64,000 nt of DNA from contig CM064867.1 of NCBI GenBank assembly GCA_032719365.1, positions 43,859,651 through 43,923,650 on the forward strand. Reading direction: 5' to 3'. The DNA is from Prinsepia uniflora (taxonomy: Eukaryota; Streptophyta; Magnoliopsida; Rosales; Rosaceae). The translations under genes and the position numbers were made by a program. This document shows positions 44,950 to 56,561 of this stretch, one piece after another. Every line of letters begins with the position of its first letter. Positions within the stretch are counted from its first letter, which is position 1. The notes below the pieces were generated by a model. It worked only from the letters and a program-made list of their open reading frames with translations. It was not told where the DNA came from and searched no databases.

Positions 44950-47447
44950 ACACATCCCACAAGATGGTCAACGTCTGTGCGATGGCATCTAGAGGCTCAG
45001 AACTCATGGCTTGACGTCTGCAAAATATCCATCTCTAACACTCTTGCAGGCAATTCTGGGCATGGCCCCTTTGAGATATTTTGAAAGGTTTTTATAAAAT
45101 GTTTTCCATATACCATCCTTATACGAGGATATGTGGATGGTCTCCTCCAGATGTCTGGGACACTAGGGATGTCACGGCGCATTGTCTGCGAGGGGTCATT
45201 GCATGGAGTGACCAGACTGTATAGTGACTAAGGAGCAGAATTGCTATGATTCGACATCTGGGACGTCAAATATATGCGATGTCAAAGATTGACCCGGAGA
45301 GACCCCGGGCAGCACGCGTTGCTTAAGTCGTAAGATGACATTTGGGATGTCATGCGTCTGGGACACTAGACATCTGGGATGCCGAGGATTAGTATTTGGT
45401 AAACATGATTTATTGGATTTATGAATAGTATTTATGTATATGGATTTGGGCAGTGGCCCATATAATTGGATTTACGGTTTTAGGCTGAGTTCCCACACTT
45501 GGATGATTTTACGGTTTAGGCTAAGACCCTAATTATTTGAAGAAGGAAATGAATTTCGTTTTATAAACCGATTTTACTATATTTAACTTAACTGGTTTTC
45601 GCATGCATGCATAGGTTTAAGTGAAGAGCATAAATGTCTTTTCGTGAAATGTGTTTTATTAAATTATTTATTTTTTTCCACTCTCTTTTATGGTTTTTAA
45701 TACCCTTCAGGTTGATCGCGGTGCAGACTGTAATGATGATCGAGACATCACACTCTGCCACTGATCCCGGTGCGCTTTAGAAGCCCAAATGGGTTGTTGT
45801 TTCAAGTTATCCCTTGTTTGGCCTTCGTGTTCACATTGGCTAGACGGGTGTCTAGCCTTCGTGTTACACGTGGGTTAGACGAGAGTATGGAACATCCCTT
45901 GTAATCCAGGGGGGGATTGGGATGGGTCGTGTCAACACATCCCACAGGATGGTCAACGTCTGTGCGATGGCATATAGAGGCTCAGAACCCATGGCTTGAC
46001 GTCTGCAAAATATCCATCTCTGACACTCTTGCAGGAAATTCTGGGCATGGCCCCTTTGAGATATTTTGAAAGGTTTTTATAAAATGTTTTCCATATACCA
46101 TCCTTATATGAGGATATGTGGATGGTCTCCTCCAGATGTCTGGGACACTGTGGATGTCACAACGCATTGTCTGCGAGGGGTCATTGCACGGAGTGACCAG
46201 ACCGTATAGTGACTAAGGAGCAGAGTTGCTATGATTCGACATCTGGGACGTCAAATATATACGATGTCAGAGATTGACCCGGAGAGACCCCGGGCAGCAC
46301 GCTTTGCTTAAGTCGTATGATGACATTTGGGATGTCAAGCATCTGGGACACTAGGCATCTGGGATGCCGAGGATTAGTATTTGGTAAACATGATTTATTG
46401 GATTTATGAATAGTATTTAAGTATATGGATTTCGGCAGTGGCCCATATAATTGGATTTACGGTTTTAGGCTGAGTTCCCACACTTGGATGATTTTACGGT
46501 TTTGGGCTAAGACCTTAATTATTTGACGTCTGCAAAATATCCATCTCTGACACTCTTGCAGGCAATTCAGGGCATGGCCCCTTTGAGATATTTTTAAAGG
46601 TTTTTATAAAATGTTTTCCATATACCATCCTTATACGAGGATATGTGGATGGTCTCCTCCAAATGTCTAGGACATTTGGGAAGTCATAGCCCATTGCTTG
46701 CGAGGGGTCATTGCATGGAGTGACAGGACCGTATAAGGACTCAAGAGCAGGATTGCTATGATTAGACATCTTGGACATTAAACATCTGGGATGTCAGAGA
46801 TTGACCTGGAGAGCCTCGGGCAGCACGTGTTGCTTAGACCGTGAGATGGAGTCTGGGACGTCAAGCGCTAGGACGCTAGTCATCTGGGATGCCGATGAAT
46901 GGTATTTGGTAAACATGATTTATTGGATTTTTGAATAGTATTTCTGTGCATGGATTTGGGCAGTGGTCCACATGATTGGATTTATGGTTTTAGGCTGAGT
47001 TCTCACACTTGGTTGATTTTACGGTTTTGGGCTAAGGCCCTAATTATTTGATGAAGGAAATGGTTTAGGTTTTATAAACCGTTTTTACTATATTTAAATT
47101 AATTGGTTTTTGTATGCATGCATAGTTTTAAATGAAGGGCATAAATGTCTTTTCGTGAAATGTGTTTTATTAAATTATTTATTTTCGTCAATTCACACCT
47201 TTTATTGTTTTTAATGCCCTTCAAGTTAATCGCGGTGTGGGCTATAGCGGTGACCGAGACATCACACTCTGCCATTGATCCGGGCTCGCTCTAGAAGCCC
47301 GAATGGGCTATTGTTTCAGGTTATCCCATGTCTGGAATTCGTGTTACACGTGGGTTAGATGGGTGTCTAGCCTTCATGTTGCACGTGGGTTAGACGGGAG
47401 CATGGCACATCCTGCGTAATCCCGAGGGATTAGGATGGGTTGTGTCA
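44066..47447 (+). repeat. 985-bp tandem duplication of LTR end plus flank, four units
   Basis: Units: 44066-45050, 45051-46035, 46036-46562 (about 458 bases deleted) and 46563-47447. Each of the first two contains the last ~884 bases of the LTR, the ACACA flank and ~100 bases of element E LTR, ending CTCTTGCAGG. The first three units are near-identical; the fourth is clearly more diverged and ends at the true boundary with the internal region of element F. Open stretches at 44997-45182, 45982-46167 and 46515-46778 (minus) are repeats of one another and not genes. Confidence 0.92.
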
Positions 47448-47766
47448 AGGTGGTTTCAGAACGAGGTTGGTCAGTTTAGAACTAGGGCGTTGGCACACCG
47501 GTGCTGGGTATGTGATGTCTGTACGAGGATCAGCCCGTCATCAACCTGAACATTATGGTAATAGTACGAGAGTCTAGTGGAAAGGAATAGTGGATAGGAT
47601 ACGTTGCCCGATACGCCGTGAATTGGTGTGGTAGACCCGATGAGGGTTGGATGTGACGAAGTTTCAGAGTGGGACCGTTAGTCGGTCATGATAGGATAGT
47701 GGAGCTATTGAGAGCAGCCGGGTTCCTCGAACCCTAGTTATGATTGATGGTTTGGAGAATATGAAC

Positions 47767-48086
47767 TGTAAAAGCCCGTGTCTTGAAGGGAACAGTGAAC
47801 AATCCCACATTCCTATGAGGGAATGGTCTGGTAGGAGAATGGTGGTGTGCCTTAAAGGTGTAGGAACACACCTTCCTAGCACGATGCCTTTTGGGAGCTG
47901 AGTGGCTTTGGGTTCCGTTGGAACTCCAAAGTTAAGCTAGTCGAGGCTGGTACAATTCCATGCTGAGCGACCTCTTGGGAGTTTCACCGTGAGCTCCCTA
48001 AAACAAAATTGTGAGGACAAGAAGACCCAAAGCGGACAATATCGTGCTAGAGTAGGATCCTAACCGAGATGGGTTGGGTGTTAACA
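47767..48086 (+). repeat. Cassandra left LTR with 5S-like domain
   Basis: TGTAAAAGCCCGTGTC...GTTAACA. The 5S-like part (about 47875-47995) includes GGAACTCCAAAGTTAAGC, close to the 5S stretch with the polymerase III box A, and CTGAGCGACCTCTTGGGAG, a degraded box C region. Box C is more damaged than in the right LTR. Confidence 0.9.
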
Positions 48087-48156
48087 GAATGGAATCAGAG
48101 CCAAACCTCGACCGGGAAGTGTGCCAGCGAGGACCCTGGGCCCTAAGGGGATGGAT

Positions 48157-48478
48157 TGTAAAAGCCCATGTCCTGGAGGGAACGGTGAACGATCCCACAT
48201 TCCTGCGAGGGGAATGGTCTTGGAGGGGAATGATGGTGTGCCTTAAAGGTGTAGGAACACACCTATCTAGCACGAGGCCTTTTGGGAGCTGAGTGGCTTT
48301 GGGTTCAGTTGGAACTCCAAAGTTAAGCGAGTTGAGGCTAGTGCAATTCCATGATGGGTGACCCCCTGGAAAGTTGCACCGTGAGCTCCCGAAAACAAAA
48401 CCGTGTGGGCGAGGAGGCCCAAAGCGGATAATATCGTGCTAGAGTTGGGTCCAGATCGAGGAGGGTCGGGTCCTGACA
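48157..48478 (+). repeat. Cassandra right LTR with 5S-like domain
   Basis: TGTAAAAGCCCATGTC...TCCTGACA. Its 5S-like part (about 48265-48390) keeps GGAACTCCAAAGTTAAGCGA and ATGATGGGTGACCCCCTGG, nearer to plant 5S box A and box C than the left copy. Confidence 0.9.
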
Positions 48479-48483
48479 TGAGC

Positions 48484-49667
48484 ACAACGGAGTTGGTAGA
48501 TGGCCTTAGTGGGTAACCCTAGTTCGATTGGTTGGTGTAGAATGCGAGTTGGATGGTTGGGTTAGGGTTATGACCGGTGGATCGGTTAGGTTGGCAATTG
48601 TACTGCAAAGTGCAGCTGAGTTAGTGGATGACCTTAATGGGCGACTCTAGTTGAGTCTAGTTGAGGCTGTGGAGATTGGTTGGCCTGACACTAATTGAAA
48701 TTGTGGGATACGATTCCCGTGTACCATTGAGATGATGTTTGGAGTCTAGGGTTGGACCGATTAGTAGTGTTGACGCGTGGATGCGGAGTTTAAAAAGTGG
48801 TGTCTGTTGGTCGACAGCCGTGTGGCGACTGTGGGCTTTCAAGGGTAGTTGTAATTGAGACTGTTGAGATTTGGAGAACGTTCCCCGAACGGGGTATTCG
48901 ATATGAATTGGAATGTTCTATCCTGGTATGATTGTCAGAGTGGTTGTACCTAGAGTTGTGGCGTACCAGGGAGGCAAGTTCCTCCAACCCGAGTATAGAT
49001 TAAGGGTTTAGCTTGGTATGAGTAGAGATTCAGGTTTGGTGGGATGCGAGCACTAAATAGAAGATGATGAGCCACGAGCTGAGGATGTGACTCTGTAGTG
49101 ATGTGCTCGTGTTCGATTTGGACCAAACGAGTACATCCGATAAAAATCAGAACATAATTTTCGTGTATGCTTTGTCAGAGTGGTTTTATCAAAGTAGCGC
49201 AGCAGAACTATGGTGGACCCATGCTTGGTTTTGTGTTATTAATCAAGAGAAGTGGGTGAGTTGAGGGAGTGCTAAGAATTTATTTGAAGTTGGAAGAAGC
49301 CTAAGAGAATCAATGGAAGTGTTTAGTTGGGAGAAAAGGATTAAGCATTTCAGCAATTATCAGAGAATACTCTTAGTCGGAAGAGGTGACTTCCTTTTTT
49401 CTGTTTTCTTGGCCAGAGCTTTGGGATTGGCTGTTAATAGGATTGTGAGACTTGAAATTCCACAACTGGATCTCGATTAGAGATGGACTGGATGGAACCT
49501 AGTAGCGGTTGAGATGTGTTGGGCAGAGTTCTAACAGTGATTGAGAGGACGGATGTGATTGAGATGAATAAGTGGTCTTGGATGACGTAGTGACGTCAAG
49601 GGATCTCGGATAGAGACAGTTTTGAGGAGTATCATCATCATCTGGTAGTGGTCGATTTGTCAGATTT
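48484..49667 (+). other. Element F internal sequence between Cassandra and the solo LTR
   Basis: About 1.2 kb without an open frame over about 65 codons and with no recognised motif. Its G-rich, TGG-rich composition on the plus strand fits decayed sense-strand coding DNA, but no gag or pol block could be aligned by eye. Confidence 0.4.
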
Positions 49668-52600
49668 TGTAACGACCCGTCCCAAATTTCATGATTAGAT
49701 TAGTGACTAATCACGATTAGTGAGGTTAATCGGTGATTAGTTAGGCTAAATCGGACGAACGATGCGAAATGACCGTTTTGCCCCTAGCGTGGGTAAAATG
49801 TTGACTTTTCGTTCGGGCGGTCAAATGGACTTTGACCGATGACCGTGACGTAGTTCGTGACGTCACGAGTTCATAGACAGGTGGCACGTTCAATTCCGAC
49901 GTTCGGGGAGGAAGTTATGACGTTCGGAAGTTTAGGGGCATTTTGGTAATTTTGGTTAAATGGGGTCAAATGTTGACTTTTTGACCAAAAGGTCCGATGG
50001 CCGAGGGCCGAAGACCGTTACGTAGATAAGGACGATACGAATCCATAGGCAGGCGGCACACTGAAATCGGACTTCGAACGGGAGAGTTATAGGTCACGGA
50101 AGTTCAATTTCACTATGCACGAACTTCGAGACGGGGACGATTTGGCGAAATCTGATTTGGGCAGATATTTTGGTGGGTCCCACGGATGAGTGACAAGTGT
50201 CACTCATCCTATTGGCTAAATCCCCCAAAATGTGGATCTACTTAATAAAATAATATTATAATTATTATTATATAATTAATCTATCCTACCATTAATCATA
50301 ACCATCCATTATCAATTAATCTCTCAATCCTCACCCTCCATTTCACTCCTCTCACCAGATCCACATCATCATCTTCATTTCTTTGCATTTTCTTCTTCTC
50401 CAAACACAAAACCCGAACCCCCCTTATCCACCATTTTCATTTTTCTTCAAAACACACAAACACCACAATCCTCCATCAAGTGTGACCGTGTGAGAGTGAG
50501 GGCAGGACTGGGACGAGGAGGAGGACACGACGGCGGGGGGTGGCTCACGGCGGATGGTGGACGGCGGAGAGACCGTGAGGTAAGGAAAATGTTTGAAATT
50601 TTGAGTTTGGGTTTTAATGGTTTTTACTCCATTTCGTTTATTGGGTAAGGTTTCTGGGGACCCTAGGAGTAGAATAGGATTATTTTTGGGGCTTGGGATG
50701 GCCGGACATGGCCGTGAACGGCCGGAGAAAATCCGGCCACCATTGATGGCGGATGGAAGCTCGGTTTCGGGTGGTTTTTCTTAGTTTTAGGGATTGGGTT
50801 AGATAGGAAATGAAGAAATAGGAATTTAGGAATTAAAATGGGAGCAAACGGACCCCGAATCAGTCCAGAAATGGAAGAAAAACCCGAGATGAACAGTGTT
50901 TTACTACAGTAAACTGGTTCAGTTCTGAAGTTGATGACGATGAACAGTGTTTTCAACTTTCTAGGGGCTTGTGAGGACGCGTGGGCCATAATTTGGGAAA
51001 GTGTTCAACACGGGAAATCTTCTATTCGATGTAACGAACATTTTGGGACTGGTTTCGTGTCAATCGGACACCGTCTCGATATGTTTCGGGGCATCGGAAG
51101 CTTTAGGGTCTGTTTAAAAATAGTTAAAAATACGGGAAAATTACGGGGCTTTAGTGGGAGGTTAATTAAGTAGTTATTAACCTTCTATTAAAATTTGGAC
51201 AGGTTTGGGAGTCCCAGTAATGGTGATCGGCTCGGGGAGCCGTATGGCACGCAAATCGAGGCGGCAGCTCGGACGGTCTGTGAGTGGACTTTGTTTTCTA
51301 AATTGGTGCATGCATAAATGTTTATTATATGTTTTATTGCATGTTTGATGATGCCATGGGTGCATTTGTATGTGGTTACGTATAGGCACGTAATTCGAGG
51401 TTTCGGCCTTATACGGTGTTTATACGGGTCTGTATTCCTTTAATGATTTAAATGAAATGGTTTTGGATTTCTAAATGGATAAACTCGGGTATGAGACCCA
51501 TTTGGTTTTGTCTCGGGCATATGACACTATTTACGACCTTCGGGTCTAAATCGTGGTCGCGACGGGTGCTATGTGCACGGCGATCGACGATACGACGCTC
51601 GCCTCCGGATTGGGATGTGTTCCTTCCGGAGAGGTCACGATGCACGACTCGTGGTTGAGTAGCTTGGGGAGGCTCGACTTCGGAGTGCTGATGGTTCAGG
51701 ATAGCGATCGGTGATGAGTGCACCATGATCTTGTGGTGGTCGCGTCGGTTGATTTGTTCACGGCGACATACCAGGATTGAGGGCGGTCCTGGATGGATGG
51801 TTGCACGCATCACTATGATCGGAGTCGTGACTGACCCTTCGATATCGGGCACGGTGCCCAGTTGATGTCATATGTTCGGGCACGAGACCCTGATGTTTTA
51901 CACTGATGATTTCGGGTCAGGGACCCTAGATGGATTTCCAAGTTCATGGCGGTTTATGGGAACCGGCATGAACTCTGGAAAAGTCATTGTGGTTCATGAC
52001 GGTTTATGGGAACCGGCATGAACCTTTGTCAGGTCATTCTGGTTCATGACGGTTTATGGGAACCGGCATGAACCCTTGTTATGGATTTTATGGATCATGA
52101 CGGTTCAAGGGAACCGGGCATGAACGTTTATGTTATGTATATACATGTATTCATATACCTTCCTTTACTTCTATTATCTCCTCCGGGGAGGGTCGTTGGC
52201 CTGGGTGGACCCCGGAGTAGTCACGGAGCACCGACTGGGTGGAGTCACCCCCCAGTTGGGTTCCTTACTTTCAGGAAGGCTATGATTACTATTACCTCGG
52301 GTAGGGTCAGTGGTCTACGGACATTGATCTTCACTTTGAGAAGACTCGGATTGAGATCTGGGTAGCACGCGCGTAGCTTTGGAAACCGTGACAGGATTGG
52401 TTGTGTGAATAATATGTATATGTGATGTATGCTATATATGATATATGATGTGGGTTTACACAGGTTTTGGGCAGTGGCCCGTATGGTTAGTTTCTTATTA
52501 TTTGGGCTGAGTCCCTTATGGATTTGGGCAGTGGCCCGTGTACTTGGTTTCATTATGGTTTTCTAGATAAATGGTTTTCGAATGCATGCATGCTTTTTAG

Positions 52601-52871
52601 TGGAGGGTATAAAGGTCTTCTTTATGAAATATGTTTTTATAAAATCTTTATTTTTGTCCACTCACAGTCTTTCTGTTTTTAATACCCTTCAGGTTGGATA
52701 CGGTGTGGACTGTAGCAGAGATCGAGATATCACACACCTCCTCCGGATCCTGGCGTACTCTGATAGCCTAGGAGGGCAAAGGTCGGAAATATCCCTTGTC
52801 TAACACTTCGTGTCAGACGGGAGCAGGGTCATCTCGCACTAATCCCGGGGGGATTGGGATGGGTCCTGTCA
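49668..52871 (+). repeat. Solo LTR with perfect target duplication GATTT (3204 bp)
   Basis: TGTAACGACCCGTCCC...GGTCCTGTCA, flanked by GATTT at 49663-49667 and 52872-52876. It is the best-preserved D-family LTR. Order: two U3 modules (49790-49930, 49985-50120), palindrome with 11-bp perfect arms (50185-50208) plus ATTGG, an AT-rich TATA-like stretch (50250-50285), a C-rich leader, donor-like GAG|GTAAGG (GT at 50580-50581), cassette arms CTGTGAGTGGAC (51278-51289) and GTCCACTCACAG (52656-52667), four 50-bp units, and CCCTTCAG|GTTGG with AG at 52691-52692. Confidence 0.95.
51941..52125. repeat. 50-bp tandem repeat, four units
   Basis: Units start at 51941, 51991, 52041 and about 52092. Each pairs GTTCATGACGGTT with AACCGGCATGAAC around TATGGG. 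The first and last units correspond to the last and first units of the ten-unit array in LTR D, read on the other strand. Confidence 0.9.
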
Positions 52872-54670
52872 GATTTGGTGGTATGTAGAGATTTGGGTTC
52901 AGATCACAACAGGAGTCTATTGTGACTCCTCAATCGAGTGGTACATCAGGTTAGGTTGGATTGACATCCTTTTCGATGTGCATAAACGGTTATAAACGGA
53001 CAGGCGAGTTGAGTAGTTAGCTTGTTATGGGACACATAGGTGGATGTTGTCTGAGTGAGTTGGGACTGGGAAGTCCAATGGTTGGAAAAGATGGATATGC
53101 TTCCAACATGGTTGAAACTTCGGAATCAAGAGAAGTTATGAATGTTATTCTGAATTGGGAATAGGTGGTGAGCGTGGTGAATGTAGAGGGGATTGTGTTT
53201 ACGCTCACGTAGGATGAATTTCAATGTCATCGTCTTGGATCATCTTGATTTTCCCGTTGTGTGTTGACAAAGAATGGTGCTAGGGAAGGATGACGAGGAG
53301 TGACTATAACTGATCAATATGAGGAACTAGATGAGAACCCACAGTCTAGACGTGCTTAATCTTTGGGGCTAGCTGTACAAATATGGAAAAGGTGATGGGT
53401 AGTGATGTGATAGCAAGGGATTCAAAGAGGGTGTAAGGCCCTATGAACCAAAGTCAGATCGTTATCTGGGAGAGTTGTCTTATTGATTATGTTATGCTAG
53501 GAACAGAGGAGAATCGTATTGTAAGACAGTTGAAGGATCTCTGGGAATTTTAGTGAGAAGACAAGACAAAGGTTGGATATGTGAGTGAGTAGGGATCATG
53601 GATTCATTCACGCAGACTAGTGGTGTTGGTGATGAGAGTTGATGGGATTGGTTCCCTTTCAGAGTCAATCTAGTGAACTTTGGTAACTGAATGAGTAGGA
53701 TGTTGACAGGTATCCAATAGGTTCAGATTAATACGTCTTGGTAGACGTGAGTGGGATTTGGCCTGACCAGTACTTTTTAGGTGACCAGGAGACACGAAAT
53801 GGACACGGTGTCAGAGTGTGTGATATGTCTAGTACATAATTGGACAGATGGGCTCCAAGATTGAAGCGTGATTGGCTTTTCAGCCAATAGAGGATGAGTA
53901 GACTAAAACTTTATGGAGTCAAGTAGTGGACGGTAGATGTGAGGATCTTGTGTGTGCTTGGAGCATACACAGTGGCATTTTGGCAGATGTATTGGTCATC
54001 GGCTTAGTTCCGATGTAGTTGGTTTGGTGAGGACGTGGACTGGACATTGGATACTGTGCCCTAGGCTAGAGTGATCTCGTAGGGTTTAGTGATTGTGTAA
54101 GCAGGTGCTCAAGTGGCTCACAACCGTGATTGGCCAGTGGAACCCTAGAGAAGAGATGTGTGATCACTACTGGGTAGGTATTCGATGGGGTCCAGTTACA
54201 CACAAGTAGAGTGAGACGTGGATGGTGTACCCACAGGTTGAGTGAGTTTGTTGCTAGTGTAACCACATGCGGGGCGAGAGGTCAGGTTGCTTTGTGTGAA
54301 ACGATTATTCTGTGACTCTCACCAGAGCTTGCATGAATCGCTGAGGGAGTTGACTAATGTGAGTACCGAAGCCGATAAATGCCACCATATTGAGCTTGGC
54401 TGTGCGAGGTGAGATTCGTGCCATTGTGACGGAAAAATCTTATGCTACATTGAGGGAGATTTGGTACGAGGTACCCTTAATAAAACCCCAGAGTGAGTCG
54501 AGATTGGTGTAGGTTGGAGGTAGTGATTGTCGAGGGGTATTTTCAGGTGGTATTGTCAAGTGGTATCAGCTTGGAAAATGTGGTCAAGTTGTGGACTCGT
54601 ACTTAGGACTTGGATTTCCACAATATGGATGTGGACTTAGGATAGATGGAGTTTCGAAGACGAAATTATT
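52872..54670 (+). other. Element F internal sequence after the solo LTR
   Basis: About 1.8 kb leading to the polypurine tract. By position it should encode RNase H and integrase, but no HHCC, DDE or chromodomain block can be read in any frame. Short open stretches are all under 70 codons. Confidence 0.45.
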
Positions 54671-54684
54671 TAAAGGGGGAAGCT
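54671..54684 (+). other. Polypurine tract of element F
   Basis: TAAAGGGGGAAGCT directly precedes TGTAACGACCCG of the 3' LTR. Confidence 0.85.
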
Positions 54685-56561
54685 TGTAACGACCCGTCCC
54701 AAATTTCGGGATTAGTTTAGTAATTAATTGAGGATTAGAATGACTAATTGGGGATTAGTCGTGGAATCGCGGATGGACGGTGTGAAATTACCATTTTGCC
54801 CCTAGGAATGGGCGACAAGTTAACTTTCAATTCGAGCAGTCAAATGGACTTTAACCGATGATCGTGACGTAGATCGGGACGTTACGAGTCCGTAGAAAGA
54901 CGGTACGTCGAAATCGAACGTTACGGGTCTAGGAAGTTTTACGGCACTATTAATGTAAATTGAGAAAGGACGACAGGTGGAATGATTGAATTGGGAAAAC
55001 TCTAGGAAAGACCCACCAAATGAGTGACAAGTTTAACCCATCTGATTGGCCTAGAACCCAATATTTTGGGTTTATCTTCATCTTCATCGGTAATTTTCAT
55101 CTCTCTTCTTTGTTTCTCCCAAACCCATAACCCGTGAACACACAAACCTCAAACCCACACCAAACCTCCTAAATTATCATCCTTTGCTTGTGACCCGTGA
55201 ATGAAAATGAAAGGGGACGTCAAGACGATCGTGGTGGTGGCCAGAACGGAGCAATGACGACGAGGTAAAGCAAAACTCGAAAATCTTGTTTTTAGTTCAA
55301 AATTGGTGAACTTAGTTTTGGTGGGTATTGATCATTTTAATTGTTTGGGCGAGCTTTTGGGGGATCATACGAACTCAGGGGGCTTGGAATCACAGCCAAC
55401 GGTGGCCGGAATCGCTCAGAGTTCGAGGTTGCAGGTGATATGTACTATTCATGGTACCAACATGTATGATCCCGTCCTAATTTCATAGTTTGGATCTTGT
55501 AGATCGATAGAATAGGCTAGGATGATCACGTCGGAAGAAATCCCATCGAAATTGATGAAGAAATGAAGAAACGGTGGTCGGGTCGGGTCCGCGGGTTTAC
55601 GCAACCTGGATTGCAGACCCGGACGATGGTTGAAGACAATGATGACGCCAGCTGGTGGCATCATCATCTGACAACTGTCAGAGGTGGACCAACGGGGGCT
55701 TGACACATGTCACATTTCAGTGCCAAGTCAGCAATGACATGTCAGTGACGTTGCCCAATCACTGGCTGCCACGTGGCACTGGCATGCCAGTGACGTGGAC
55801 CAATGGCAGGCTAACACATGGTACTGTTAGAGTTGTCAGTGTTGACGTCATGTTGATGTTAGCAATGTTGTCAGCAGTTGACCGTTGACCGCTAACGTCA
55901 GCATTGACGTTGCTGACATCACCAGTGTTGACGTTTTGGCAGCATTGATCGTGAGTTGTTCATGTACGTGGGGACGCGTGAATATGAATTTTGAGGTGGG
56001 ACTTGTGTCATTCAAAGGGCTTCGATGAGCCAGATCCAATGGTGGTGGTTTCGGGTCGATCGGAGATCGTTAGGTTTTCCAAATGAAGGATTTTCATCTC
56101 GGGAAACGTGTCAGGGACACGTTGACTTTTCCGGGAGTTTTAGGGTTTTATCCTATAGACTTGTATAGTTGATTAGTGACCTTCGGGTATGATATGGCAG
56201 GTCCGGAAGTTCCAGAGCTGGTGGATTAGCCTCAGAGAGGCTTCTAGCATGCGTATCGAGGCAACGGCTGGGATGGTCTGTGAGTGGACATTTTTTTTCT
56301 AAATATGATGCATCCATAAGTGTTTTATATGCTTTATATATGTAATTTCTATGAATATGATTATGGTATTTAGTATTTATGTATTTTCACGTATTTCAAG
56401 GTTTATGGTTTTATACTCTGTTTTTACGTGCTTGTGTTTAATAATGGTTTGGATTTGGAAATATGAAATCGGGCATGAGACCCATTTGATGTGGAAATTA
56501 TCGGACTTGGAGTCCATTTTAATTAATGAGATATCGGGCTGGAGAACCAATTGGTTTACTA
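54685..56561 (+). repeat. 3' LTR of element F, interrupted by element G
   Basis: It follows the LTR at 42072 closely: one U3 module (54790-54930), a decayed palindrome near 55020, donor-like GAG|GTAAAG (GT at 55265-55266), a palindrome array (55635-55930), and a cassette arm near 56280. It stops at TTGGTTTACTA, equivalent to position ~43945 in the sister LTR, where element G begins; the rest lies beyond the window. Confidence 0.85.

Larger units (their letters stand above)
47767..48478 (+). mobile_element. Cassandra TRIM retrotransposon, complete (712 bp)
   Basis: Two LTRs of 320 and 322 bp flank a 70-bp centre with a primer site (TGGAATCAGAGC, 48090-48101) and a short purine tract (about 48144-48156). 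There is no coding capacity, as expected for a terminal-repeat retrotransposon in miniature. Flanks TGAAC (47762-47766) and TGAGC (48479-48483) differ by one transition and are the likely target duplication. 5S-rRNA-like sequence in both LTRs is diagnostic of the Cassandra family. It is mobilised in trans by other elements and is known to be widespread in vascular plants. Confidence 0.93.
47448..54684 (+). pseudogene. Element F internal region, strongly decayed
   Basis: It is bounded by an LTR end with a primer-like TGGTTTCAGAAC (47451-47462, two mismatches to the tRNA-Met complement) and by a polypurine tract before a 3' LTR. Two insertions lie inside it: Cassandra (47767-48478) and a solo LTR (49668-52871). 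Without them it is about 3.3 kb. No domain can be read. The final stretch (TTTCGAAGACGAAATTATTT) matches the sequence just before the polypurine tracts of A and B, which ties it to the same group. Confidence 0.65.

Noticed and set aside
44997..46778. Three related minus-strand open frames of 61-87 codons as a small gene family
   Set aside because: They are the same antisense stretch repeated by the 985-bp tandem duplication of an LTR.
47875..48390. Two 5S rRNA genes
   Set aside because: Both 5S-like stretches are diverged from 5S rRNA and sit inside the LTRs of a Cassandra element, so they are transposon sequence rather than host 5S genes.
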